Source: Fusobacteriaceae bacterium (GTDB taxonomy: Bacteria > Fusobacteriota > Fusobacteriia > Fusobacteriales > Fusobacteriaceae). From it: a stretch of 59,675 nucleotides of DNA. The notes beneath the pieces are model-generated. The model worked only from the letters and a program-made list of their open reading frames with translations. It did no database searches and had not been told where the DNA came from. The translations under genes and the position numbers were made by a program. Numbering within the stretch: position 1 is the first letter of the stretch; each line of letters opens with the position of its first letter. Below, in pieces: positions 1-8,022 of this stretch. The stretch covers positions 1 to 59,675 of the forward strand of contig JAISTB010000024.1 in assembly GCA_031272775.1 (NCBI GenBank), read 5' to 3'.

Positions 1-131
1 CAAAAAGAAATTTTTGACACGATGAGGCGGACAAGAGGTGCAAAAAATGAAACAACGCGGGTTGCAATAAATTTTAAATTATTTTTGTATATGATTGGGC
101 CGACGCCTGTATATGGGGGGTGGCCGTTGCC

Positions 132-155
132 AGAGACGCAAGGCATTGCGTCTCT
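132..155. repeat. Dispersed palindrome, copy 1 (AGAGACGCAA-GGCA-TTGCGTCTCT)
   Basis: A perfect 10-bp inverted repeat with a 4-nt loop. The same palindrome, with the loop in either orientation, recurs at 54008-54031 and 59073-59098, always between genes. It behaves like a REP-type dispersed repeat. No open frame or transposase is associated with it. Confidence 0.85.
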
Positions 156-183
156 ACGGGGATAACCTGAAAATTTTCGAAAT

Positions 184-211
184 AAAAAAGGCGGAACCGA
201 AATTCCGCCTT
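184..211 (-). terminator. Rho-independent terminator of efp operon
   Basis: Read on the minus strand just past the efp stop codon, AAGGCGGAA pairs with TTCCGCCTT across a 6-nt loop. A run of U residues follows (184-189 on the plus strand are A-rich). It closes the operon running from about 4148 to 218. Confidence 0.85.
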
Positions 212-217
212 CCCCCC

Positions 218-781
218 TTATTTCTTGATTCGCTCCACATACTCGTTCGTCCGGGTATCGATCTTGATCCATTCCCCCTGCTCCACGAAAATGGGCACCT
301 GCACCTCATATCCCGTGTTGATCTTGGCGGGTTTCAGGACCTTGCCCGACGTGTCGCCCCGCAGACCCGGTTCCGTGTAAACGATTTCCTTTTCGATGAA
401 AGTCGGCAGTTCCACTGCCACGGGCGTCGATTCGTAGTAAACGACGTCGAGGGCGATGCCGTCCTCAATGTAGTTGACGGCGTCGCCGAGGTCTTCGGAC
501 CTCAGTTCCATGGTTTCCCAGGTCTCGGGATTCGAAAAGACGTAGGAATCCCCGTCCTGATAGGAGAAGACGGCCTTGACCTTGTCGAGCTTGATGTCGT
601 CCATCTTTTCGTCAGCCTTGTATACGGCGTCTGAAATATTGCCGTTCAACAGATTTTTCATCTTGAATTTTACGACGGCGGCGTTTCTGCCGGATTTGTT
701 ATACTCGGTCTTCAGTATGACAAAGGGATCATTCCCGATTTTGATTGTGCTTCCTGCCCGTAATTCCTGAGCAATTTTCAT
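218..781 (-). CDS. efp: Elongation factor P with Arg32
   Basis: EF-P binds the ribosome between the P and E sites and relieves stalling at polyproline stretches. The 187-residue length and the three-domain sequence (KOW-like N-terminus, then two OB-fold regions) are typical. The residue at the tip of domain I is Arg32, in the motif SGRNAA. That is the class modified by rhamnosylation through EarP in other bacteria, not the Lys class modified by EpmA. The preceding gene encodes an EarP domain and overlaps this start by ATGA, so translation is probably coupled. The Shine-Dalgarno AGGAGG lies 6 nt before the ATG. Identity is certain; modification by the neighbour is inferred from known EarP/EF-P pairs. 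Confidence 0.97.
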   Translation of the reverse strand: MKIAQELRAGSTIKIGNDPFVILKTEYNKSGRNAAVVKFKMKNLLNGNISDAVYKADEKMDDIKLDKVKAVFSYQDGDSYVFSNPETWETMELRSEDLGDAVNYIEDGIALDVVYYESTPVAVELPTFIEKEIVYTEPGLRGDTSGKVLKPAKINTGYEVQVPIFVEQGEWIKIDTRTNEYVERIKK

Positions 782-2967
782 AGTTTACCTCCTGCATATT
801 CTTGTATTATGGTTTTTATTTTTGTCAAAAGATCGCACGAACGGGCCAATTCCGCGGAAAATGCCCCGCAGGCTTCCCCGATGGTCCGCAAATTCTTGAA
901 AAACGCGAGATAGCGTTCCGCCGGAGCGTCCCGCAAAGCGCCGTCTCCGCTGTTGTACGCCCGGAAAAGCTCCGAGGTTTCCCGGGCCGCCTGAGATTCC
1001 GCGCCGCCGGGGAAAAATTTCCCGTAAGTTCGGAGAAAACCCTCCAGCTTGTCCAGTTGAACGTTATCTCTCTGGGGATAAAGCTCCCACAGAAAGGGCT
1101 TGCCCGCCGTGGCCGCCTGGGCCGCGGAATCCTCACCGCGCACGAAATTCACGTCCGCCGCGTTGAGCAATTCCTCGAACTGATCCTGCGTGAAGAATTC
1201 GGCGTACTTCATTTCTATTTTACCACAGATATGGATATTTCCAAAGTCTTTTTTCTGAAATTCCCCGATGAATTTACCGAAAGCCGCCCGGCTCTTGCCG
1301 CCGCAGACAAGAAGCGCCGCGGGTTTGTCCAATTTTCGCAGGGCCTCAAGGAGCCCGGAAAAATCTCTTTCATAGGAAAAGACCACGATCTTCAAGCGCT
1401 TTTGGGGCCCGGAAAATTCGCCGAAATATTTGTTGACAAATTTTTCGGGGGCCAGTCGCACCCGCTCCCGGAATTGGGGACGTTGCAAAAGTCCTCCGCT
1501 TTCGGGCGTAAAGCCCGGAAAATAAAAGAATTTTCTCAGCTTTCCCGGGACCATCGAGGGCTTCAGGTGAAAGTCTTCGGCCCATTTCTCCCCGGTCAGA
1601 TATTGAAGGTCAAGCAGAAGCATCCCTTTTTCCCGGCCTTCGGCGAGATAGGCCTCCGGCGGATCGCAGCCGAAGGCGCCGATTGCGGTCCTGGCGATCC
1701 CGCGCCCGGCCTCCCGGAATTCACGGTCCCGGAAAAAAGCAATCCCTCCGAGTTCCTGTGCTTCAACATCCCGGATTCCCGGGTGTATGGCCGCAAGCGC
1801 GTTCAAATCGTTGACGACGACGCGGATCCGGATATCCGGCCCGCCGCGCCTGCGGAATTCCTTGGCCAGGCGCAGGACGACGCCGATATCGCCGTAATTG
1901 TCGATGACCTCGCAAAATATATCGAGATCGGACGCGTAACCGCCGTGCTTTTGGCCTTTACACGATTCCCGCTCCCGGCTCTCCCGCTCGCAGGCTTTAG
2001 CCATTTTGCGGGCCTTCCAGGACTTGCGGGCCCGGTCCATCCAGCCGGGATTTCCCAGCATGGCCCTGCCTACGGCCGCGAAATCGGCGAGTCCCTGTTC
2101 GATAAGCCAGCTCGCCTGCCGTTCCTCCCGGATCCTGTGCACGACAACGACCGGCAGCGACACCCTCCTTTTGATTTCCGTCCCCATCCAGACCACCCAG
2201 TCGAGGGGGAAATCCGCCGGTACGCCGTCGATCTTCCGCTCCCGGCGGAAGGCGGGGTCGGGTACGCCGGTGGACACATGGAGGAGATCGACGCCCAGGC
2301 CCTCAAGATATCGGGCAAGGGCGACGCCCGACGGAAGGTCAGGCTCGTTTCCGCCCATGCGGTATCCTAAAATAAACTTTTCGTCAAAAAACGCTTTCGT
2401 CTCCGCGATCAGGTCCGCCGCGAAGCGCATTCGCCCCGAGAGATCCCCGCCGTAGCGATCGACGCGCTTGTTCCAGAGGGGGGAGGCCAGCTGCGAGAGC
2501 AGATAGGCGTGGGCCCCGTGGAGCTCCACACCGTCAAAACCGGCCGCTTTGGCGCGCCCTACGGCCGCCTTGAAGTCTTCCCGTATTCTCTCCAGCAGGT
2601 CCCCGGGGACCGCGGCGATTTCCTCCCGGAAGCCCCTGTGATGGAGCTGGATCAGGATTTTCGTATCATATCGGTGAACAGCCCCGGTGATTTTCCGCAA
2701 TCCCGGAATAAAGGCGTTGTCCCAGATCCCGATCTGATTCTCCCGGAGCTTGCCGTCGGCGCTTACCGCCGTCGCTTCCACAATAATGAGCCCCACGCCC
2801 GCCCGGGCCGCCGAGCGGTACCAGTCCACGAGCCGATCGTTGACGAAGCCGTCCCGCCCCACGACGGAAAAGCGCACCATGGGCGGCAGCACGATCCGGT
2901 TGGGGATCGTGAGACCCTTCAAGCGGAAGGGCGTAAAAATATGGACTTTCCTGTCCTCCGCGCTCAA
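778..2967 (-). CDS. earP: Old-yellow-enzyme / EarP fusion (EF-P arginine rhamnosyltransferase)
   Basis: One 729-residue frame carries two enzymes. Residues about 8-310 are an NADH:flavin oxidoreductase barrel of the old yellow enzyme family, with the characteristic ELHGAHAYLLSQ (148-159) and DRYGGDLSGR (170-179) segments. A charged linker of about 35 residues follows. Residues 348-729 match EarP: CEVIDNYGDIG (352-362) holds both catalytic aspartates (356, 360), and VRGEDS (609-614) holds the catalytic glutamate (612). EarP transfers rhamnose from dTDP-rhamnose to Arg32 of EF-P, which is encoded next. The start is TTG, overlapping the stop of the upstream gene (TTGA), with GAGGAG in front. The flavoenzyme substrate is unknown. 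Free-standing EarP is about 370-380 residues, so the EarP half is full length. Confidence 0.88.
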   Translation of the reverse strand: MSAEDRKVHIFTPFRLKGLTIPNRIVLPPMVRFSVVGRDGFVNDRLVDWYRSAARAGVGLIIVEATAVSADGKLRENQIGIWDNAFIPGLRKITGAVHRYDTKILIQLHHRGFREEIAAVPGDLLERIREDFKAAVGRAKAAGFDGVELHGAHAYLLSQLASPLWNKRVDRYGGDLSGRMRFAADLIAETKAFFDEKFILGYRMGGNEPDLPSGVALARYLEGLGVDLLHVSTGVPDPAFRRERKIDGVPADFPLDWVVWMGTEIKRRVSLPVVVVHRIREERQASWLIEQGLADFAAVGRAMLGNPGWMDRARKSWKARKMAKACERESRERESCKGQKHGGYASDLDIFCEVIDNYGDIGVVLRLAKEFRRRGGPDIRIRVVVNDLNALAAIHPGIRDVEAQELGGIAFFRDREFREAGRGIARTAIGAFGCDPPEAYLAEGREKGMLLLDLQYLTGEKWAEDFHLKPSMVPGKLRKFFYFPGFTPESGGLLQRPQFRERVRLAPEKFVNKYFGEFSGPQKRLKIVVFSYERDFSGLLEALRKLDKPAALLVCGGKSRAAFGKFIGEFQKKDFGNIHICGKIEMKYAEFFTQDQFEELLNAADVNFVRGEDSAAQAATAGKPFLWELYPQRDNVQLDKLEGFLRTYGKFFPGGAESQAARETSELFRAYNSGDGALRDAPAERYLAFFKNLRTIGEACGAFSAELARSCDLLTKIKTIIQEYAGGKL

Positions 2968-3650
2968 TCGCCGATCTCCTCGCTGATCTTCCGCTGCTTG
3001 TACTGGTTCATGGCCCCGGCCTTGATCTTGGCCTGCAGATCGTCGCAGTCCTGAATATACTGCTGCCGTTTGCCATAGATCTCAAAATATTTCCAGCCGT
3101 CGAGGCGGCGGTAGAGGTTTTTCGCCGTGGAAACTTCGTTGAAGGCGTGCATATAGTCTCCCTGCAGGGCGTACACGATCCCGAGGCCGTGGTGTCCGGG
3201 CGGAAAATCGGGATTGGTCTGCACAAGGGCCTCGAAGTAAATTCTTGCCGTTTTCAGATCTTTTTTGTCAAGGTAAATGTTGCCCAATTTGTTCCTCGCG
3301 TAATAACCCTTGCGGTTGGCGAGCACCGAGAGCTTGAAATACTTGACGGCGTTGGTCTCGTCCCGCTTCAGCGAGCGGTAGGCTTCCCCCAGCCTGTCGT
3401 AGGCGATATAATTGTCGGGGTTTTCGGCGATTTCGGCCTTGAGCCCCGCGATATACTGGTCCGGCGCGCCCTTTTTGCCCTCGAGCCGGATGAAATTGGC
3501 GGCCTCCTCCCGGGTCAGGCCGATATTGATCAATTCGTTGAATTCCGTTTCCATGGCTCGCTTGGCCAGAACGCCTCCGGCGGCCCCGGCGGTCAGAGAA
3601 AATAACAACAGCAGAATTCCCGTAATCACGCCTTTTTTATGGATTCGCAC
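2964..3650 (-). CDS. Exported or membrane-anchored TPR protein
   Basis: A 228-residue protein with an N-terminal hydrophobic stretch (about residues 8-28) that is a signal anchor or signal peptide. Tetratricopeptide-type helices follow: AYDRLGEAYRSL, ARNKLGNIYLDKKDLKTA and GHHGLGIVYALQGDYMHA are spaced like TPR units. It probably scaffolds protein contacts outside the inner membrane. The start is GTG, 6 nt after the stop of the upstream membrane gene, and the stop overlaps the OYE-EarP start. The specific partner is unknown. Its place in the EF-P operon may be only co-transcription. Confidence 0.75.
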   Translation of the reverse strand: MRIHKKGVITGILLLLFSLTAGAAGGVLAKRAMETEFNELINIGLTREEAANFIRLEGKKGAPDQYIAGLKAEIAENPDNYIAYDRLGEAYRSLKRDETNAVKYFKLSVLANRKGYYARNKLGNIYLDKKDLKTARIYFEALVQTNPDFPPGHHGLGIVYALQGDYMHAFNEVSTAKNLYRRLDGWKYFEIYGKRQQYIQDCDDLQAKIKAGAMNQYKQRKISEEIGD

Positions 3651-3656
3651 GGGCCG

Positions 3657-4064
3657 TCACCGTCCCTCTTTTGTCGCATCGTCGTTTTCCGCGGCGTCCC
3701 GCTTCCCCTTTGCCATGGAAGATGCGTAAAAGCGAAGAGAGAGCAGCGACAACACCGCCAAAAGCGCGGTCAGGACGCCCAGAAAAAGCGGTATGCCCAC
3801 GCCCCTGGCCACAAGGGATTTCAGGATCGTGTCGATGACGATGCCGCCGATAAGAACGATCACGCAGTAGAACAAATAATTCCCCGGATTGAAGCCCTCT
3901 TCGGTCAGGGCCCGGAAGAGCATAATGACGCTGAAAATGCCTCCGATCCAGTATATTCCGTAGTTTCCGGAAAACCATTCCGTGAAATTAAAATACGTCA
4001 GGACAAATCCGGCGCCGTAGACCAAAAATGTACCAATCGGGACGAAGCGCTCCGTCTTTTTCAT
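3657..4064 (-). CDS. Small membrane protein, four predicted helices
   Basis: I do not recognise a family. The 135-residue product has about four hydrophobic segments (roughly residues 8-24, 36-52, 64-82, 90-110) and a charged C-terminal tail rich in Lys, Asp and Glu, presumably cytoplasmic. It is the first gene after the operon promoter at 4120-4148, and a clear GAGGAGG precedes the ATG. It is co-transcribed with the TPR, OYE-EarP and efp genes. No enzymatic motif is visible. Confidence 0.7.
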   Translation of the reverse strand: MKKTERFVPIGTFLVYGAGFVLTYFNFTEWFSGNYGIYWIGGIFSVIMLFRALTEEGFNPGNYLFYCVIVLIGGIVIDTILKSLVARGVGIPLFLGVLTALLAVLSLLSLRFYASSMAKGKRDAAENDDATKEGR

Positions 4065-4092
4065 GGAACCTCCTCTTTCGCGAAATCAAGAT

Positions 4093-4148
4093 AGCGACCG
4101 GATCACTCCGATCGCTATTAGTATAATCCTTTTTCGCTATTTTTTCAA
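4093..4148 (-). promoter_or_regulatory. Promoter of the efp operon with a 5'-end hairpin
   Basis: On the minus strand, TTGAAA (4143-4148) and TATACT (4120-4125) are separated by 17 bp. The -35 lies inside the 3' end of metK. Starting at the expected transcription start there is a 10-bp inverted repeat (4093-4102 with 4107-4116, one U-G pair, loop of 4). It could stabilise the mRNA 5' end or be an operator. It has no U-run, so it is not a classical terminator. Confidence 0.65.
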
Positions 4149-5291
4149 TGCCTTTTTTAAGTCTTCCGCTTTGTCCGTCCGCTCCCAGGGCGTGTCGAGA
4201 TCCGTACGCCCGATATGACCGAAGGCCGCGAGGTCCTGGTACTTGATCTTGCCCGAGCGGAGCTCCAGCGCTTTCTCTATACCCCGGGGCGTCAGGTCGA
4301 ATACGGCCCGGACGGCTTCGGAAAGGTCCGTCTCGTCGGCTTTGCCGGTCCCGAAGGCGTCGACCTTGATCGAAACGGGTTCGGCCACGCCGATGGCGTA
4401 GGAGAGCTGCACTTCGCATTTGTCGGCCAAGCCCGCCGCGACGATGTTCTTGGCGACCCAGCGGGCCGCGTAGGCCCCGGAACGGTCGACCTTGGAGGGA
4501 TCTTTGCCCGAGAAGGCCCCGCCGCCGTGCCGGAAATAACCGCCGTAGGTGTCGACGATGATTTTCCGCCCCGTGAGGCCCGTGTCTCCGCTGGGACCGC
4601 CGATCACGAAACGGCCCGTGGGATTGATGTGGTAGCGTCTGACGGCCGCGGGATCGAGGCCGTAGCGCGTGAGTACCGGCGCGATGACCTTTTCTTTGAC
4701 TTCTTTTTCGATGAAGTCCCGGGTCACGTCGGGTTCATGCTGCACGGAAAGGACAATGGTATCCACGTGATTGACGCGCCCTCCTCTGTCGTAGGCCAAC
4801 GTCACCTGGGACTTGGCGTCGGGCCGGGCCCAGGGAAGGCCCCCCTCCCGGGTGAGTTTCGTGAGCCTGACGATGATCTCCCGGGCCAGTACGATGGCCA
4901 GCGGCATGAGCTCCGGCGTCTCCCTTACCGCGCCTCCGAACATGATGCCCTGATCCCCGGCGCCGCCGGTATCGACGCCCATGGCGATATCGGGCGACTG
5001 GGCGTGGATGCCGTTCAGAACGCCGCAATTGGGGTCAAAACCCAGACCCTCGCGGTAGCCGATCTCCCGGATCTTTTCCCGAATGACTTTCTGAATGTCC
5101 ACATAGGTGGTCGTCGTGATCTCGCCGCCGACAATGACCTGCCCCGTGGTGCAGAAGACCTCGCAGGCCACCCGGGCCGCGGGATCCCGCTCGAGACATT
5201 CGTCCAATATGGCGTCTGAGATCTGGTCGGAAATCTTGTCCGGATGTCCCGGCGACACGAATTCCGAGGTAAAATACGTAAAATTTTCCAT
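4137..5291 (-). CDS. metK: S-adenosylmethionine synthetase
   Basis: Makes S-adenosylmethionine from methionine and ATP in the cytoplasm. The 384-residue product shows the N-terminal GHPDKISDQ (15-23), the [10 protein letters not shown] loop (110-119) and the glycine-rich GGGAFSGKD segment, all family signatures. The frame stays open to 5354, but the ATG at 5291 follows GGAGG by 5 nt. The upstream region is the terminator of a SAM riboswitch, so 5291 is the true start. The gene is therefore switched off when its product is abundant. Confidence 0.97.
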   Translation of the reverse strand: MENFTYFTSEFVSPGHPDKISDQISDAILDECLERDPAARVACEVFCTTGQVIVGGEITTTTYVDIQKVIREKIREIGYREGLGFDPNCGVLNGIHAQSPDIAMGVDTGGAGDQGIMFGGAVRETPELMPLAIVLAREIIVRLTKLTREGGLPWARPDAKSQVTLAYDRGGRVNHVDTIVLSVQHEPDVTRDFIEKEVKEKVIAPVLTRYGLDPAAVRRYHINPTGRFVIGGPSGDTGLTGRKIIVDTYGGYFRHGGGAFSGKDPSKVDRSGAYAARWVAKNIVAAGLADKCEVQLSYAIGVAEPVSIKVDAFGTGKADETDLSEAVRAVFDLTPRGIEKALELRSGKIKYQDLAAFGHIGRTDLDTPWERTDKAEDLKKALKK

Positions 5292-5311
5292 GGTTCCTCC
5301 AGGTTTTTTTG

Positions 5312-5448
5312 AAAAAAATCCCTTTCCTGGGGACAGAAAGGGAAGAATCATCACTATTTTTCCATCTGTCAGGAATTAGCACCACGTCCTTCTTTCAGAA
5401 CAGGTTGCTGAGATGTCACAGGGCCCCTCCCTCGATCTCTCTTGATGG
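5312..5448 (-). promoter_or_regulatory. SAM-I (S-box) riboswitch with terminator, controls metK
   Basis: Read on the minus strand, the leader contains the S-box landmarks in order: ATCAAGAGAG at the start of P1, a GGGGCC stem segment, CAGCAACC, then GGTGCTAATTCCTG. CCATC (5444-5448) pairs with GATGG (5362-5366) to close P1. Downstream, CCCTTTC (5336-5342) pairs with GAAAGGG (5320-5326), followed by a run of seven T, a rho-independent terminator just before the metK ribosome-binding site. In known S-boxes, SAM binding favours the terminator. Confidence 0.93.
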
Positions 5449-5471
5449 CGTATGGGTTTTACAACAGAGAT

Positions 5472-5500
5472 ATTATACCCTATCGCGGAAAAAAATGCAA
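5472..5500 (-). promoter_or_regulatory. Promoter of metK
   Basis: Minus-strand TTGCAT (5495-5500) and TATAAT (5472-5477) are 17 bp apart. They lie immediately upstream of the SAM riboswitch aptamer and just after the stop of the EIIA-CBS gene. Confidence 0.8.
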
Positions 5501-5506
5501 GGGTTT

Positions 5507-6436
5507 TTATATGTGCAATACTTTTTTCAGGATGTCCGAGCGCCTGATGACGCCGCAGTATTTCTTTTTCTCGACGACATAAAAGCGCGTGACGCCTTTT
5601 TTCACGATAATCGAGCAGATTTCCAGTATCGGCGTCTTTTTGTCTACGGCGACGACATTTTCAGCCTTGCGGTAGAGGGAACGGATCGTGGCCGTCTTTT
5701 CCTGCCGCATGTATTCCTCGAAGGGTTCCCCCACCGTGAGGAAATTGAGATTGCCGATATACGAAAGATAATCGGGCATCCCAAACTCGATCAGCTCCTT
5801 TTCCGTGATCTCGCCGAGGAAGGTCCCGTCGGCGTCAACGACCGGAAGCCCGCTCAGACGCTCCAGAATCAGGCGTTTGACGATCTTTTCCAGCGTGTCG
5901 TCGGGCCCCGCGGGGATTACGTCGGGGCTCAATACATCTTCGGCCACGATCCGCCGCCCCACCTCGATCCCGGCGTCGTGGATCAGCTTGTGAATGACTT
6001 TGGGGTCCTGTTCCCGCCGAATCCGCTCCAGCACGTCCTTATGCTGCAAAGCCAGCTTCGAGATGGCGCTCATGATCTTCAGGATGTTTTTGTTTTTGAG
6101 CACGTCGCAAAGGACCAGAAACACAATATCCACGGCGTCTTTTTTGCCGGTCAGGCCCACTTCCATGCCCACGGGCTTTTTCAAAACCGCCAGGGACACG
6201 AAGAGGTCGTTAAAGTTTTCCAGGCGCCCGTGGGGGACGGCGATCCCGTTTCCCACGCAGGTGGAGATCTCGTTTTCCCGCTTCAGCGCGCTGTAGGTCA
6301 GCTCTTCCTGCCGGGCCGCCACCGTGGGGGAATGTTCGGCCATTTTTTCAATCATATGGGCGATGGCCTCCTTGATCCCCGTCACGTCCATATCGGTAAA
6401 AATCATTTTCGGATCCAGATAACTGGAAAATTTCAT
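5507..6436 (-). CDS. PTS EIIA-like domain fused to two CBS domains
   Basis: A 309-residue cytoplasmic protein. The first 150 residues resemble the fructose/mannitol type IIA phosphocarrier domain, with the likely phospho-histidine in the motif AVPHGR. The second half carries a pair of CBS repeats (around ERLSGLPVVDADGTFLGEI and KGVTRFYVVEKKKYCGVIRRSD), which usually bind adenosine nucleotides. No EIIB or EIIC is near, so it is more likely a regulator than a sugar phosphotransferase. The start at 6436 follows a GGAGG-type site; the upstream transporter ends 35 bp earlier, suggesting one operon and control of that transporter by phosphorylation or energy state (inference). Confidence 0.82.
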   Translation of the reverse strand: MKFSSYLDPKMIFTDMDVTGIKEAIAHMIEKMAEHSPTVAARQEELTYSALKRENEISTCVGNGIAVPHGRLENFNDLFVSLAVLKKPVGMEVGLTGKKDAVDIVFLVLCDVLKNKNILKIMSAISKLALQHKDVLERIRREQDPKVIHKLIHDAGIEVGRRIVAEDVLSPDVIPAGPDDTLEKIVKRLILERLSGLPVVDADGTFLGEITEKELIEFGMPDYLSYIGNLNFLTVGEPFEEYMRQEKTATIRSLYRKAENVVAVDKKTPILEICSIIVKKGVTRFYVVEKKKYCGVIRRSDILKKVLHI

Positions 6437-6471
6437 GATATTCCTCCCTCGTTTCGGAAAATTTCGGGCGC

Positions 6472-7743
6472 TCAGTAGCGGATCGCCACATAGATCAACG
6501 ACAGAATCAGGGATTCCCCGACAACAATGAGCCCGTATTTCAAGAATTGCAGAAAACTGATCCGGATATTGGATTTTTCGGCGATGGAAAGGCCTACAAT
6601 ATTGGCCGCGGCGCCGATGGCGGTCAGATTTCCCCCGAGACAGGCCCCCAGGACGAGAGCCCACCACCAGACGGCCGGATGTCCCGCGCTTTGGCCCATG
6701 TCGGCCACGACTCGGGAAAAGGACACCGAATAGGGAACCGCGCCCAAAATCGGCGATAGGAACGTCGAGAGGATCGTGATCACAAAGGCCGTCACTTTTG
6801 TGTCGCCCGCGGTCAGTTGCGTGATCCCCCGGCCGATCAGGGCGATCAGTCCCGTTTTATTGATGCCGTCAATGAGGACGAAGAGCCCCCCGAAGAAAAA
6901 GAGCGTGTCCCACTCGATTTTTTCATAGATCTCGGCGGGTTTTTTCCCGCTCAGCAAAAGAAGCGCGACGGAGCAGGAAATGGCAATGACCGCGAGACCG
7001 ATATTCGTCACGACGTTCGTGAGAAAACCCGCCAGGATAACCGAGAAAAGCGCGAGAGACTTGACCATAAGGCCCTTGTCCGTAATGGCCCGTCCCGGTT
7101 CGAGATCCATGATTCCCGCCTTGAGCTCGTTGGACACCCGGAGGTTTTTCCGGAAAAGGATCAGGGCCGTAGCCAAAAGGACCGCCAGATTGACGAGAAC
7201 AACGGGGGCCGCGTGGATCAGGAAATCGTTGAAGCGCAGTCCCGCCGCCGCCGCGATAATCAGGTTCGGCGGATCGCCGATCATCGTGGCCGTCCCTCCG
7301 ATGTTGCAGGAAAAAATCGGGAAGAGCACGAAGGGGAGCACGTCCACCTTGAGCCGCCGGGCCAGCAATATGGCGATCGGCAGCATCAGGAGAATCGTCG
7401 TCACATTGTCCAGAAAGGCCGAACATACAGCGGTCACCAGGGACAGCAGCACGAGAATTCTCACGGGCTCCCCCTTTGCCGCCTGGGCCACCTTGATGGC
7501 CAGCCACTGGAAGATCCCGCTCTCGGACATGATCTCGACGACCATCATCATGCCCATCAAGAGCAAAAGGATCTCAAAATTGCCCGCGATGGCCGAAAGG
7601 GCCTCCTCCTGATCGAGAATCCGGATCAGGACCATGAGGCTGCCGCCCAGGATGGAGACCACGGATTTCGAAAGCTTCGTAAAAATAATACAATAAAACG
7701 TACCCAGAAATACCAAGACCGCCGCAATAAACTTTACTTCCAA
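6472..7743 (-). CDS. ArsB/NhaD-type ion transporter (IT superfamily)
   Basis: A 423-residue protein with about 11-12 hydrophobic segments. It contains the signatures FLDNVTTILLMLPIAI and GGTATMIGDPPNLI that mark the ArsB/NhaD/SLC13-like group of anion or Na+/H+ transporters. The substrate cannot be told from sequence; annotators often name such genes arsenical pump, but no ars genes are nearby. The start is TTG, preceded by GGGAGGG. It has its own promoter at 7803-7831 and is followed by the EIIA-CBS gene, a probable regulatory partner. Confidence 0.85.
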   Translation of the reverse strand: MEVKFIAAVLVFLGTFYCIIFTKLSKSVVSILGGSLMVLIRILDQEEALSAIAGNFEILLLLMGMMMVVEIMSESGIFQWLAIKVAQAAKGEPVRILVLLSLVTAVCSAFLDNVTTILLMLPIAILLARRLKVDVLPFVLFPIFSCNIGGTATMIGDPPNLIIAAAAGLRFNDFLIHAAPVVLVNLAVLLATALILFRKNLRVSNELKAGIMDLEPGRAITDKGLMVKSLALFSVILAGFLTNVVTNIGLAVIAISCSVALLLLSGKKPAEIYEKIEWDTLFFFGGLFVLIDGINKTGLIALIGRGITQLTAGDTKVTAFVITILSTFLSPILGAVPYSVSFSRVVADMGQSAGHPAVWWWALVLGACLGGNLTAIGAAANIVGLSIAEKSNIRISFLQFLKYGLIVVGESLILSLIYVAIRY

Positions 7744-7802
7744 AATGTTCCCTCCCTTTTTGCAGCGAAAAATCCCAAACGCGTTCAGTCAAACCATGAC
7801 TT

Positions 7803-7831
7803 GTTTTAGCATGATTTCCAGAAAAAGTCAA
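7803..7831 (-). promoter_or_regulatory. Promoter of the ArsB/NhaD-type operon
   Basis: Minus-strand TTGACT (7826-7831) and TAAAAC (7803-7808) are 17 bp apart, with a TG one base before the -10 (extended -10 form). The divergent region 7744-8022 holds this promoter and the mscS promoter and no other gene. Confidence 0.55.
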
Positions 7832-7905
7832 CTCCCCAAAACAAAAAACATCTGTTTTTCCCGGAATCGCACAAAATGTCCCGGATAAATTTTTGTAATT
7901 TTGAC

Positions 7906-7934
7906 TTGTACAAAACATAAAAAAATATTATAAT
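7906..7934 (+). promoter_or_regulatory. Promoter of mscS
   Basis: TTGTAC (7906-7911) and TATAAT (7929-7934) with 17 bp between them, about 90 bp before the mscS start. Confidence 0.75.
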
Positions 7935-8022
7935 AGGTAAAATAAGGTAACGCGTTTTTCTCACAGCATTACCGTTTTTCCGGCATATCCGGAAAAAAAC
8001 GCAAGCTTTTGGGGGGATCGTC

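Noticed and set aside
802-2370. 522-residue plus-strand frame opposite the OYE-EarP gene
   Set aside because: Antisense shadow; its translation has no domain features.
6472-7743. Arsenite efflux pump as a firm call
   Set aside because: Only the superfamily motifs are present and no arsR, arsA or arsC gene is nearby.
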